64,000 nucleotides of DNA from Sulfurimonas sp. SAG-AH-194-L11 (lineage in GTDB: Bacteria > Campylobacterota > Campylobacteria > Campylobacterales > Sulfurimonadaceae). The translations under genes were made by a program, and so were the position numbers. This document shows, piece by piece, positions 48,886-58,506 of this stretch; within the stretch, counting starts at the first letter, position 1, and every line of letters starts with the position of its first letter. The notes beneath the pieces are model-generated. The model ran no database searches and was not told where the DNA came from. It saw nothing but the letters and a program-made list of their open reading frames with translations. The stretch spans positions 1-64,000 of the forward strand of contig NZ_JAEMVB010000001.1 in the NCBI RefSeq assembly GCF_029215995.1. The letters are read 5' to 3'.

Positions 48886-49895
48886 AACATGGTGCAAATA
48901 TCTACAAGTATGCTGCGAGAATTGGGTGTAATCCAGAGGATCTAATCGACTTCTCTTCAAACATCAACTTATATCAGCCCGAAATTAACTTTTCGCTCTC
49001 AAGTAAAGAGGTCGCGAAGTATCCAGATAGTGAGTATAAAGTATTTCGTGAATTTTTAGCACAGAAGTATGCTATAAAAAAGAGTCAAATAGCACTCTAC
49101 GGAGGTGCAACAAGTGCGATTTATGAGCTTTTTGCTTCACTCAAACGTAAAAATGTCTTTTTATATGCCCCTCTGTATGGCGAGTATGAAAAAGCAGCGC
49201 TAAAAGCAAAAAAAAATATCTATAAAATCAACCGTATAGAAGATGAAACACAGCCTCCTCTTGAAGACTCCATCGTAGTTTTTGTAAATCCATCAACACC
49301 TGAGGGAACTTACTATGAAAATATCAAAGAGCTTATGAGTTCTTGGATGGAACTTGATTGTACTATTATTTTAGATGAAAGTTTTTTAGAGTTTGAAGCA
49401 TTAGCCTCAATGAGACAAGAGATACATAACTACAAAAGGCTCTACATTATCCACTCCTTTTCAAAGTTTTACTCCTGTGCTGGCGTTAGAGTCGGTGCTA
49501 TATTTTCACACAAAAGAAACATTCAAAAACTCACAAGCCCACTTTGGCATCTCTCAAGTTTAGATGTAAACTTTTTAAAACAGCGTTTGTCAGATGAGGA
49601 TTTTGAGAAAAAAAGCCGAGAACTTCATAAAGTACAAAAAGAAGAACTGCTAAACATACTCACAGAGTCAAAACTTTTTGCTGAAATAGTAGAGAGTGAT
49701 AGTAACTTTATCCTCACATACTCAGCCAATGGAGAAGTGCTTTGGGAAAAACTTTTGGAGCAAAAAATACTAGTAAGAAAATGTGCAAGTTTTGACTACC
49801 TAAACAATAACTGGTTGCGTTTTGCTGTTAAGGATGAAGAGGCTCATAAGGCACTTAGGAGAGCACTTCATCGAGAAAAAGATTTATATTCATGA
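48882..49895 (+). CDS. CobD-like amino acid phosphate decarboxylase (PLP aminotransferase fold I)
   Basis: MKHGANIYKYAARIGCNPEDLIDFSSNIN; HSFSKFYSCAGVRVGAIFS PLP-lysine region. Confidence 0.85.
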   Translation: MKHGANIYKYAARIGCNPEDLIDFSSNINLYQPEINFSLSSKEVAKYPDSEYKVFREFLAQKYAIKKSQIALYGGATSAIYELFASLKRKNVFLYAPLYGEYEKAALKAKKNIYKINRIEDETQPPLEDSIVVFVNPSTPEGTYYENIKELMSSWMELDCTIILDESFLEFEALASMRQEIHNYKRLYIIHSFSKFYSCAGVRVGAIFSHKRNIQKLTSPLWHLSSLDVNFLKQRLSDEDFEKKSRELHKVQKEELLNILTESKLFAEIVESDSNFILTYSANGEVLWEKLLEQKILVRKCASFDYLNNNWLRFAVKDEEAHKALRRALHREKDLYS

Positions 49896-49925
49896 TACAT
49901 ACTTTAGAGGTGCCCTTTATCTTCT

Positions 49926-50348
49926 TTAATCTTTAATATTCTGTAAGAGGCTTTGAAAAGCATCTTCTAAATCCTCTTTTGCAACGGGATGTTTTAGATC
50001 TTTATAATAACTATAGATTGATTTTGTGTCTTTATTGAGCTCGAGTCTTATATAGCTTGAGGGAAAACTAGAAAGCACTTTTTTATCTGCATTTTGATTT
50101 GAATTACAGACTATATTACTCTTATATGAGACTTTCAGTACATAGGTACAATTTACATCAAAGCTGTAGAGTTTTCTCATTCTTGTTTCTAAATGTTCAT
50201 CTTGTGTAACAAACACGAGTCTCATACATTTCACTTCATGTAAATCTTTCTCAGACTTTGTGATACTTGCATTATCACTACATCCTTCAATGAGAAGGAG
50301 GAGTAGTAGTGTTAGTAAAATTTTTGTGTTAGTCCTGTAGAGGAGCAT
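49926..50348 (-). CDS. Putative lipoprotein
   Basis: Start at 50348 gives [25 protein letters not shown] with lipobox; overlaps rhodanese gene end by ~20 bp. Confidence 0.6.
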   Translation of the reverse strand: MLLYRTNTKILLTLLLLLLIEGCSDNASITKSEKDLHEVKCMRLVFVTQDEHLETRMRKLYSFDVNCTYVLKVSYKSNIVCNSNQNADKKVLSSFPSSYIRLELNKDTKSIYSYYKDLKHPVAKEDLEDAFQSLLQNIKD

Positions 50349-50796
50349 TTTTTGGATTATTAGCGATTGCAAGACTGACAAGCCCACCTTTAAGCACTTG
50401 TACATTTTTAAAACCAATTTCTTTAAGCCCTACTGCTGCCATTATTGCTCTTGCTCCTGAGTGACATACAACTATCAGTGGTTTGTTTGTTGGAAGCTTA
50501 TTAAGGTTTTGTGCTTTAAAAAGAGTATCTATAGAAATATGTACTGCATTTTCTCCATTTAGTTTTATGATAGCAGCTTCACCATCTGTTCGTACATCTA
50601 AAAATGTAAACTCTTTTCCTTCACGTAACATTTTCATTACACTATCTGCTTTGATAAAAAACTTTGACTTTTTTAATGCCTTGTGTGTTATATGAGAGTA
50701 AAATTTATTTACTACTTTTACCTGTTCCTTGTTGTAAGCAATAGCCGATGTAGAGAAGACAACTATTACTAACAATAAATAAGACAATTTTTTCAT
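50329..50796 (-). CDS. Secreted rhodanese-domain protein
   Basis: Signal peptide; FTFLDVRTDGEA, LIVVCHSGARA active-site loop. Confidence 0.88.
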   Translation of the reverse strand: MKKLSYLLLVIVVFSTSAIAYNKEQVKVVNKFYSHITHKALKKSKFFIKADSVMKMLREGKEFTFLDVRTDGEAAIIKLNGENAVHISIDTLFKAQNLNKLPTNKPLIVVCHSGARAIMAAVGLKEIGFKNVQVLKGGLVSLAIANNPKNAPLQD

Positions 50797-50887
50797 TTGA
50801 TTTCCTTATAATTTTAATTCACTACAATTATATACTGCTAAACTGAGATATTATTTAATAAAGAAAATTATAATCACAGTTGACTTA

Positions 50888-50924
50888 TGAACATATGTCT
50901 GATATACTTTTGAACATATGTTCA
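50888..50924. promoter_or_regulatory. Candidate operator pair: TGAACATATGTCTG (50888-50901) and perfect palindrome TGAACATATGTTCA (50911-50924)
   Basis: Direct reading; centres 23 bp apart; located just upstream of the 50950 operon. Confidence 0.65.
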
Positions 50925-50949
50925 TATAAAAACAAATTAAAGGATTACA

Positions 50950-51324
50950 ATGAAAATAGTTTTAGCAGTAGATACAGATAAAAAAACAGTAGTAAAGAGA
51001 ACAGGACAGAGTGCTTACTTTGCTATATATGAAGATGAAAAGTTGATACAATTAGTTGAAAATAAACACCATGATGGTGGACACCATGCACATACACAAG
51101 GTGAACATCACCATCATTCAGATATGGATCACACAGCACATACAAACTCGCATAAAAAAGATGTAGCATCTTTACAAGGGTGTGATATTATTTTAGTGCA
51201 GGCCATTGGTGAAAATATGAAAGAAGCTTTAGAGTCTGTAGGGCTTAAAATAAAAAAAATAAGACAAAAACATGGGACAACAGCAGATGAAGTAGTGTAT
51301 AATTTCTTAAATGGTAATATTTAA
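50950..51324 (+). CDS. NifX/NifB-like (dinitrogenase Fe-Mo cofactor biosynthesis fold) protein with His-rich insert
   Basis: MKIVLAVDTDKKTVVKRTGQSAYFAIYE; HHDGGHHAHTQGEHHHHSDMDHTAHTNSHKK. Confidence 0.82.
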   Translation: MKIVLAVDTDKKTVVKRTGQSAYFAIYEDEKLIQLVENKHHDGGHHAHTQGEHHHHSDMDHTAHTNSHKKDVASLQGCDIILVQAIGENMKEALESVGLKIKKIRQKHGTTADEVVYNFLNGNI

Positions 51325-51337
51325 GAATAGGTAAATT

Positions 51338-51619
51338 ATGAGTGGAAGAAGAAGAATACATAGGCAAGTAGATGCTGATCATAGTAAAATATGTTTTAAA
51401 CCATGTGGTATTAGAAGAGTTGCATTAGAAGAAGTTGAACTTTTTGAAGATGAGATGGAAGCTATACGATTGGCTGACTATGAAGGTCTATACCAACAAG
51501 AGTGCGCAGATAAAATGGGTATTTCTCGTACAACTTTTTCAAGGCTCATTGAGTCTGCTAGAAAAAAAATAGCAGACGCACTACTCCACACAAAAGCCCT
51601 CATAATAAAAATAAATTAA
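51338..51619 (+). CDS. DUF134 family helix-turn-helix protein
   Basis: MSGRRRIHRQ...EEVELFEDEMEAIRLADYEGLYQQECADKMGISRTTFSRLIESARKKIADAL. Confidence 0.92.
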   Translation: MSGRRRIHRQVDADHSKICFKPCGIRRVALEEVELFEDEMEAIRLADYEGLYQQECADKMGISRTTFSRLIESARKKIADALLHTKALIIKIN

Positions 51620-51652
51620 ACGAAGCCATGCAAAACAAAAAAAGGCTCTCAA

Positions 51653-53041
51653 ATGCACTCTCTTAGCATCTTTGGTACAAGTAGCGATGCTGGTAAATCT
51701 ACTCTCTCCTTTGCTATCACTTACCTTCTTCATAAACGGGGCATCAAAGTAGCCCCTTTTAAGGCACAAAATGTCTCAAATAATTCTCAAGTCACGGATA
51801 AGGATAGCGGTGAGATAGCTATACCTCAAGCTTTTGCTGCTGAAGCTATTGGACTTCCTACATCTCCTCTTATGAACCCTATCTTACTAAAGTCAGGTGG
51901 TGCTAGTCGAGCACATATGATTATAAATGGAAAGAGTGTTGGTGATACAGATGTTTGGGAATATTATCGCAATATGAAAAAACTCCAACCCATAGTAAAG
52001 TCAGCCTTTTTAACACTTCAAGAAGAGTACGAGTGTGTTGTAGCTGAGGGTGCGGGTAGCCCAGTTGAGTTAAACCTTATGAAAAAGGATCTCTCTAACA
52101 TTTATATAGCAGATGAGTTTAACACAAAGATAGTACTTGTTGCTGACATACAACGCGGTGGTGTTTTTGCTTCTATCTATGGTGTCTATAACTTACTTCC
52201 TAACAAACTTCGTAAAAACGTTATAGGTGTTGTTATAAACAAGTTTCAAGGTGATATGTCACTCTTTGATGAGGGTGTAAAAATCATAGAAAATGAGTTT
52301 AAGATACCTGTTTTAGGAGTAGTTCCCTTTAAACCTTTTAACCTTGGTTTTGAGGACTCTCAATCACTTATGAACTACACTCAAAACACCACTAAAAGCA
52401 TCATCACAGTCGGAGTCATCAAGTTACCACATATCTCAAACTTTACTGATTTTGAACCGCTTGTAGTTGATGAGGAGATAGAGCTACACTTCATTACATC
52501 TGTCAGTGAGATGCGTTCTTGTGAGCTTGTAATCCTTCCAGGAAGTAAACGAGTTATAGATGACTTAGCTTGGCTTAGAGAGAGAGGATTTGAGAAAAAA
52601 CTTAGCTCTAAAAAGAGTCCTGTAGTGGCTATTTGTGGTGGTTATGAGATGATGTTTCAAAGAATCCTAGATGAAGAGTCAATAGAGTCTAGCTTTAAAG
52701 AAGTAATAGGCTTTGGCCGTCTCAAAGGCGATGTTCACTTTACACAAGAAAAAATTGTTAAAAAAGGCTCTTATAATATTTTTGGCATTATGGTCGATGG
52801 TTATGAGATACATAATGGTATCACTAAAAAACGCTGTAAAGAGGCAAAAAATCTTTATGGAACTTTCATACATGGACTCTTTGATAGTGATGCTATGCGG
52901 TACTATATCTTTAGTAAAATCAACCCTAACTATAAGGGGTATAACTTTAAAAAGTACAAAAAAGATGCCATCGCTGAGTTTGCTTTGCATATAGATAAAA
53001 GCATTAATATGCAGCTTATTGTAGATGCCTTAGATGACTAA
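51653..53041 (+). CDS. cobQ: Cobyric acid synthase
   Basis: GTSSDAGKSTLSFAI, APFKAQNVSNNSQVT, VAICGGYEMM. Confidence 0.95.
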   Translation: MHSLSIFGTSSDAGKSTLSFAITYLLHKRGIKVAPFKAQNVSNNSQVTDKDSGEIAIPQAFAAEAIGLPTSPLMNPILLKSGGASRAHMIINGKSVGDTDVWEYYRNMKKLQPIVKSAFLTLQEEYECVVAEGAGSPVELNLMKKDLSNIYIADEFNTKIVLVADIQRGGVFASIYGVYNLLPNKLRKNVIGVVINKFQGDMSLFDEGVKIIENEFKIPVLGVVPFKPFNLGFEDSQSLMNYTQNTTKSIITVGVIKLPHISNFTDFEPLVVDEEIELHFITSVSEMRSCELVILPGSKRVIDDLAWLRERGFEKKLSSKKSPVVAICGGYEMMFQRILDEESIESSFKEVIGFGRLKGDVHFTQEKIVKKGSYNIFGIMVDGYEIHNGITKKRCKEAKNLYGTFIHGLFDSDAMRYYIFSKINPNYKGYNFKKYKKDAIAEFALHIDKSINMQLIVDALDD

Positions 53042-53876
53042 CATTTTTATAACTGTTTTAGCCTATGTTATAGATAGAGTGTTTGGTGAGTTTGCTTTCA
53101 TCAAACACCCTGTCATTTTCATAGGAGAGCTTATCTCCTTTTTTGAAAAACATTTTTATAAAGATACTATTTTAAGAGGATTTTTTTTACTTATCTTTGT
53201 GGTAGGTATTACCCTTAGTCTATCTCTTCTACTCACATCTATCCTCAACTCGCTTCCTAGTTTTTTGAGTATACTCCTTAGTGCCATCATCGCGTCTATG
53301 TTCATCGCACATCATATGCTTCGTGAGGCTGTACTGGGTGTCCTCAGTGCTACAGATAAACACCATGCCATCTCTATGCTAGTAAGTCGTGATACTAAAG
53401 ACTTGAGTGAGAGTGATATCTATAAAGCTGCTATAGAAACTTATGCAGAGAACCTCAGTGATGGGGTTATCGCCCCACTTCTGTTCTTACTCACCTTTGG
53501 ACTTCCGGGCATCATCTTTTACAAAACAGTAAACACACTTGACTCCATGGTCGGCTACAGAAATAAAAAGTATGAAAATTATGGCAAAGTCTCCGCCATC
53601 TTAGATGACATACTCAACTACATCCCCTCGCGTTTAACAGCTCTTCTCATCATGTTTTTGGGTAAACAAAAAAATCTCTTCGCCTTTTATGAGGATGGAA
53701 AAGAACATGACTCACCAAATGCAGGACACCCCATAACAGCAATGGCTTTAGTCCTTGATGTACAGCTCGGAGGCGATACCTCTTACTTTGGTAAGGTCAA
53801 ACACAAGGCAGTATTTGGAGTAGGTAGAGAAGCTCTTAAAGCAAGTGATGTGAGAGCTGCATTAGCTATTGTTTAA
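53034..53876 (+). CDS. cbiB: Adenosylcobinamide-phosphate synthase
   Basis: MGxx HP-type CbiB motifs: AYVIDRVFGE, AIETYAENLSDGVIAPLLF, NTLDSMVGYRNKKYENYG, NAGHPITAMA. Confidence 0.94.
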   Translation: MTNIFITVLAYVIDRVFGEFAFIKHPVIFIGELISFFEKHFYKDTILRGFFLLIFVVGITLSLSLLLTSILNSLPSFLSILLSAIIASMFIAHHMLREAVLGVLSATDKHHAISMLVSRDTKDLSESDIYKAAIETYAENLSDGVIAPLLFLLTFGLPGIIFYKTVNTLDSMVGYRNKKYENYGKVSAILDDILNYIPSRLTALLIMFLGKQKNLFAFYEDGKEHDSPNAGHPITAMALVLDVQLGGDTSYFGKVKHKAVFGVGREALKASDVRAALAIV

Positions 53877-53999
53877 CTAGTATCTTGTTTAGTTTGATAA
53901 TACGATAGTTATATAATGTGTACTTTCTACACAGTACTCATCTAAAACAAACCTGATATTATAATTAAGATAAGAAAATAAAATATATAATTGATTTTG

Positions 54000-54009
54000 G
54001 AGTATACTC
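54000..54009. promoter_or_regulatory. Palindrome GAGTATACTC between candidate -35 (TTGATT) and -10 (TATAAT, 54012-54017)
   Basis: Direct reading upstream of ATG at 54036. Confidence 0.4.
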
Positions 54010-54035
54010 TTTATAATATGATATAAGGAAATAAG

Positions 54036-55508
54036 ATGGCAAGATTAGTAGTATTAGGTGGTGGTGTATCTGGTCATACAGCTGCAACATTCGCCGCAAA
54101 ATGGCTTGGCAAAGAGCATGAAGTGGTTGTTGTTACTCCAAATTCAAAATGGAATTGGATTCCTTCTAATATCTGGGTTGGTGTAGGCCAGATGAAAAAA
54201 GAGGAAGTTGTTTTTGAACTTGCTCCTGTATATAAAAAAGCAGGTATTACATACAAGCAGGCAAAAGCCATCTCTCTAAATCCTGAAGGTAGTGCTAAAA
54301 GTAATACCCCTTTTGTTACAATACAATACACACAAAAAGGAAGAGTTGGTGAGTCTGAAGATTTAGAGTATGATTATCTCATCAATGCAACAGGCCCAAA
54401 ACTCAACTTTGATGCAACTCCCGGACTTGGGGATGGAAATGGACAGATGGGTAACAATACTGTTTCAGTATGTACAGCAGAACATGCTGTTCATGCTTCA
54501 TCTGAGTTACAAAAGTGCATAGAAAAGATGAAAAAGGGTGAGCGCCAAAAGTTTCTTGTGGGAACTGGACATGGTACTTGTACATGTCAAGGTGCTGCAT
54601 TTGAGTATATTTTCAACATAGAGCATGAACTTAAAAAAGCAGGTGTTAGAGATATGGCTGACATCAAGTGGATTTCCAATGAGTCTTTTCTTGGTGATTT
54701 TGGTATGGGTGGATTACATATGAAAGTCGCTGGGTATGTTGTAAGCTCAAAACTTTTTGCTGAGTCTATTTATGCTGAGAGAAATGTTGAATGGATAATT
54801 GGTGCACATACTTCCAAAGTTGAAAGTGGAAAAATAGAGTATGAACTACTTGATGGAACAAAAGGCGAAGAGAGTTTTGATTTTGCAATGCTATTACCTC
54901 CTTTTTCGGGTGTAGGACTTAAGGCTTATGCTCCAGATGGATCAGACATAACAGAGAAAATTTTTGCAGCAAATGGTTTTATGAAGGTTGATGCTAAATA
55001 TGATGCTGGTGATTATGAAAACTGGAAGGCAAGTGACTGGCCAAGAACCTACCAAAACCCTACATATAAAAATCTCTTTGCCGTAGGAATCGCATTTGCT
55101 CCTCCTCATTTAATGTCAAAGCCTATGCAGTCTCCAAATGGAACAGCTATCAATCCTACACCACCTAGAACAGGTATGCCTTCAGGTATCATAGGTAAAG
55201 CTGTTGCACACTCTATTTGTGATTTAATACTCAAAGGAAAAGATGCACATCTTCATGATGCATCAATGGCGGAAATGGGTGCTGCTTGTGTCGCTTCAGC
55301 AGGGAAAGGTCTTTTCACAGGGACGGCAGCAGCTATGACAGTTTATCCTGTTGTACCTGATTATGAAAAGTATCCAGGAACAGGGCGTGACACAGACTAT
55401 ACTTTTGGTGAAGTAGGGCTTGCAGGACACTGGATAAAGCATATACTCCACCATATGTTTATTTACAAGGCAAAACTCAAACCAGGTTGGGCTTTAATCC
55501 CAGAATAG
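54036..55508 (+). CDS. FAD-dependent oxidoreductase, sulfide:quinone oxidoreductase-like
   Basis: LVVLGGGVSGHTAATFAAKWLG; GTGHGTCTCQGAAFEYIFNIEHELKKAG; C-terminal SQR-like region. Confidence 0.82.
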   Translation: MARLVVLGGGVSGHTAATFAAKWLGKEHEVVVVTPNSKWNWIPSNIWVGVGQMKKEEVVFELAPVYKKAGITYKQAKAISLNPEGSAKSNTPFVTIQYTQKGRVGESEDLEYDYLINATGPKLNFDATPGLGDGNGQMGNNTVSVCTAEHAVHASSELQKCIEKMKKGERQKFLVGTGHGTCTCQGAAFEYIFNIEHELKKAGVRDMADIKWISNESFLGDFGMGGLHMKVAGYVVSSKLFAESIYAERNVEWIIGAHTSKVESGKIEYELLDGTKGEESFDFAMLLPPFSGVGLKAYAPDGSDITEKIFAANGFMKVDAKYDAGDYENWKASDWPRTYQNPTYKNLFAVGIAFAPPHLMSKPMQSPNGTAINPTPPRTGMPSGIIGKAVAHSICDLILKGKDAHLHDASMAEMGAACVASAGKGLFTGTAAAMTVYPVVPDYEKYPGTGRDTDYTFGEVGLAGHWIKHILHHMFIYKAKLKPGWALIPE

Positions 55509-55529
55509 AAACTAAATAAAGGAAAAATT

Positions 55530-55691
55530 ATGAGTAAAGAAGAAGAAAATTTTCAAAAAAATGATAACTTTAAATTGACAATGATTCCAGGGTCATTTGT
55601 AAAAATGATGCGAACATGTATTTTGTGGCAGTTTATACGTTTTATGGTTTTAAATATTAAAATGTTAGTGGTAGTTAGTAAGAGTCATTAA
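55530..55691 (+). CDS. Small protein (53 aa) downstream of the SQR-like gene, not in supplied ORF track
   Basis: AAAGGAAA RBS; MSKEEENFQKNDNFKLTMIPGSFVKMMRTCILWQFIRFMVLNIKMLVVVSKSH*. Confidence 0.6.
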   Translation: MSKEEENFQKNDNFKLTMIPGSFVKMMRTCILWQFIRFMVLNIKMLVVVSKSH

Positions 55692-55825
55692 TGAACTAGG
55701 TTTAGTTTAGAGTATGTTCGTTTAATTCTATGTAAAAAGTCTAATATTTTTTTAAGTTTAATTTTGCAATAATACTAAAGGATAAAAATTATCTTTTGAT
55801 AAAATTTTTACTTTAGGAGTAAATT

Positions 55826-57988
55826 ATGCAAGATTCATACAAACACACACTCAAAGGAGCGGGAGTAGTTGCCAAATGGTGGCCAAATCAGCTAAACCTG
55901 AAAATACTCTCACAAAACTCTGAGAAATTAAGACCTACAAAGAGTAGTTTTTCTTATAAAGAAGCTTTTGAGTCACTCGACCTACAAGCACTTAAAAAAG
56001 ATTTAGTAAAACTCATGACTACCTCTGTAGAGTGGTGGCCTAGTGATTATGGGCATTATGGACCGCTTTTTATCCGTATGGCTTGGCATAGTGCTGGTAC
56101 ATATAGAGCAACAGATGGTAGAGGCGGAGCATCGACTGGAAGTCAGCGTTTTGCACCACTTAACAGCTGGCCTGATAATGCTAACCTCGATAAGGCTCGC
56201 AGACTTCTTTGGCCTATTAAAAAAGCCTATGGCGATAAAATCTCTTGGGCAGATTTGATGATTCTTGCAGGAAATGTTGCTATGGAGTCTATGGACTTTA
56301 AGACCTATGGTTTTGGTGGTGGTCGTGAAGATATTTGGGAGCCAGAAGAGGACATCTACTGGGGTCCTGAGAGTGAATGGCTCGATGATAAACGCCACAA
56401 CGGAGACAAGAAACTCCAAAATCCACTAGCCGCTGTACAGATGGGGCTTATCTATGTAAATCCTGAGGGTCCAAATGCCGAACCAAATGTATTAGCAGCT
56501 GCAGATGACATTCGTAAAAGTTTTCGCCGTATGGGGATGAATGATGCTGAGACTATCGCACTTATCGCTGGAGGACACACCTTTGGAAAAAGTCATGGAG
56601 CTGCACGACCAGACAAACATGTAGAAGCAGAACCTGAGGCTGCACCCATAGAGGAACAGGGTTTTGGTTGGAAGAGCAACTACAAAAGTGGAAAAGGAGC
56701 TGATACCATTACAAGTGGGCTTGAGGGCTCATGGACACCCACACCTACAAAATGGGACAACAGTTTCTTAGAGATACTCTTTAAGTATGAGTGGAACTTA
56801 GAAAAAAGTCCCGCAGGAGCATGGCAGTGGACACCTATCAACCCTGATGAGGCTGACCTTACACCCGATGCACATATAGCGGGTAAAAAGAGCAAGACTA
56901 TTATGTTTACGACCGATTTAGCCCTGAGAATGGATCCTGAGTTTGAAAAAATCTCTCGCAGTTTCTTAGAAGACCCAAAACTTTTTGCACAGAGTTTTGC
57001 TAAAGCATGGTTCAAACTCACACATAGAGATATGGGTCCAGCCTCTCGCTACCTTGGAGAAGAAGTGCCACAAGAGGAGCTTCTATGGCAAGATCCAATT
57101 CCAAAACGAGAGCATGAACTTGTATCAGAGCAGGAGATAGCAGAACTCAAAGAGGCGATAGCACAAACGCCACTTACAAATACTGAGTTACTCTATACAG
57201 CTTGGTCAAGTGCATCTACTTACAGAGACTCCGATAAACGCGGAGGTGCTAATGGTTCTCGTATAGCCCTAGAGCCACAGATAAACTGGGAGTGCAATAA
57301 GCCCGAGCAACTGAAAAAAGTTCTCCATGAGCTTACAAATGTAAAAAAAGAGTTTGATGCAAACCATACAAGCAAAATCTCCCTTGCTGATTTAATCGTT
57401 CTTGGAGGAGTTGTAGCTTTAGAACAAGCAGTCAAAGCCGCAGGTTATGAAAAAGAGGTACCATTTACAGCAGGTCGTTGTGATGCCACTCAAGAACAAA
57501 CGGATGTGCATAGTTTCGGATTTTTAGAGCCACAGGGTGATGGGTTTAGAAACTATGCACAAAAAGAGTCTCAAGTACCAGCCGAACAACTGCTATTAGA
57601 TAAGGCACAGCAGTTGACACTGAGTGTACCTGAGATGTCTGTTTTAGTAGCAGGTATGCGCTCTTTGGGCTTAGAGTACGACACTACTTATGGTAACTTT
57701 GGGACAGACAATAGTAAACTCAGCAATGATTTTTTTGTAAAACTTGTGGATATGCGTATATCGTGGAGTCCACTCGATGAAGATTCTAAGATTTTTGAGG
57801 GTAAAAATACTCAAGATGAGTCACTCTACAAAGCAACTAGAGCAGACCTAATCTTTGGCTCCAATTCACAACTACGAGCACAGGCGGAATTTTTTGCTCA
57901 GGATGATAAACAAGAGGAGTTTGTAGATAGGTTTATATCAACATGGACAAAAGTGATGAATCTTGATAGATTCGATGTCAACTCTTAG
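55826..57988 (+). CDS. katG: Catalase-peroxidase
   Basis: [59 protein letters not shown]. Confidence 0.98.
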   Translation: MQDSYKHTLKGAGVVAKWWPNQLNLKILSQNSEKLRPTKSSFSYKEAFESLDLQALKKDLVKLMTTSVEWWPSDYGHYGPLFIRMAWHSAGTYRATDGRGGASTGSQRFAPLNSWPDNANLDKARRLLWPIKKAYGDKISWADLMILAGNVAMESMDFKTYGFGGGREDIWEPEEDIYWGPESEWLDDKRHNGDKKLQNPLAAVQMGLIYVNPEGPNAEPNVLAAADDIRKSFRRMGMNDAETIALIAGGHTFGKSHGAARPDKHVEAEPEAAPIEEQGFGWKSNYKSGKGADTITSGLEGSWTPTPTKWDNSFLEILFKYEWNLEKSPAGAWQWTPINPDEADLTPDAHIAGKKSKTIMFTTDLALRMDPEFEKISRSFLEDPKLFAQSFAKAWFKLTHRDMGPASRYLGEEVPQEELLWQDPIPKREHELVSEQEIAELKEAIAQTPLTNTELLYTAWSSASTYRDSDKRGGANGSRIALEPQINWECNKPEQLKKVLHELTNVKKEFDANHTSKISLADLIVLGGVVALEQAVKAAGYEKEVPFTAGRCDATQEQTDVHSFGFLEPQGDGFRNYAQKESQVPAEQLLLDKAQQLTLSVPEMSVLVAGMRSLGLEYDTTYGNFGTDNSKLSNDFFVKLVDMRISWSPLDEDSKIFEGKNTQDESLYKATRADLIFGSNSQLRAQAEFFAQDDKQEEFVDRFISTWTKVMNLDRFDVNS

Positions 57989-57989
57989 T

Positions 57990-58015
57990 AAAAAAACAGC
58001 TCCTATAAAGGAGCT
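57990..58015 (-). terminator. Rho-independent terminator for the 58026..58388 gene
   Basis: Minus strand AGCTCC TTTATA GGAGCT followed by GTTTTTTT. Confidence 0.8.
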
Positions 58016-58025
58016 ATCTCAAACC

Positions 58026-58388
58026 CTATTTAAAAGTTAAATTCCCCTCAACAACAAGGCAGTTTTTACTATACATCATCATACCTGTTGAAGTTATCTC
58101 TACTGTTGTGTTGACTAATGTATCTCCCTTGAGACCTTTTTTATGCCCATTTGCTATTGCATCCTTAATGGCAAAATTGACTCTATCTTGCGATTCACCC
58201 CATGGAAACATAAAAATACGAGAACGACAGCTCTCTCCTGAAACTCTCTGTTTAGAACTTGTATCTATTTTTGCATTATCATCGATTTGAATAGGTGCCA
58301 TTACCATCTTACCTGAGTGCGACATACACCCACTGAGTCCTACTACTGTTGCGAGTACAACAGTTGTTAAAATAAAGCTTTTTTTCAT
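58026..58388 (-). CDS. Putative lipoprotein of unknown function
   Basis: Signal peptide with VVGLSGCMS lipobox. Confidence 0.7.
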   Translation of the reverse strand: MKKSFILTTVVLATVVGLSGCMSHSGKMVMAPIQIDDNAKIDTSSKQRVSGESCRSRIFMFPWGESQDRVNFAIKDAIANGHKKGLKGDTLVNTTVEITSTGMMMYSKNCLVVEGNLTFK

Positions 58389-58506
58389 CTTTTTTTCCTA
58401 TATTTTATTGAGGGGAACCCCTTAATCTAAGTTGTATTCTTCCATGGAAGTGTTAGTGAAGTGTTAGTACTTTCATTATCCATTCTATTTTAGATAAAAT
58501 ACTTCT

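Noticed and set aside
51061-51170. CAT/CAC-rich stretch considered as a DNA tandem repeat
   Set aside because: Explained by the in-frame His-rich protein segment rather than a nucleotide repeat array
52679-52990. 103-aa minus-strand and 93-aa plus-strand alternate-frame ORFs inside cobQ
   Set aside because: Overlap a strong cobQ call; no recognisable motifs
56003-56419. 138-aa minus-strand ORF opposite katG
   Set aside because: Antisense to the highly conserved katG; no domain-like content
56680-57021. 113-aa minus-strand ORF opposite katG
   Set aside because: Shadow ORF of katG
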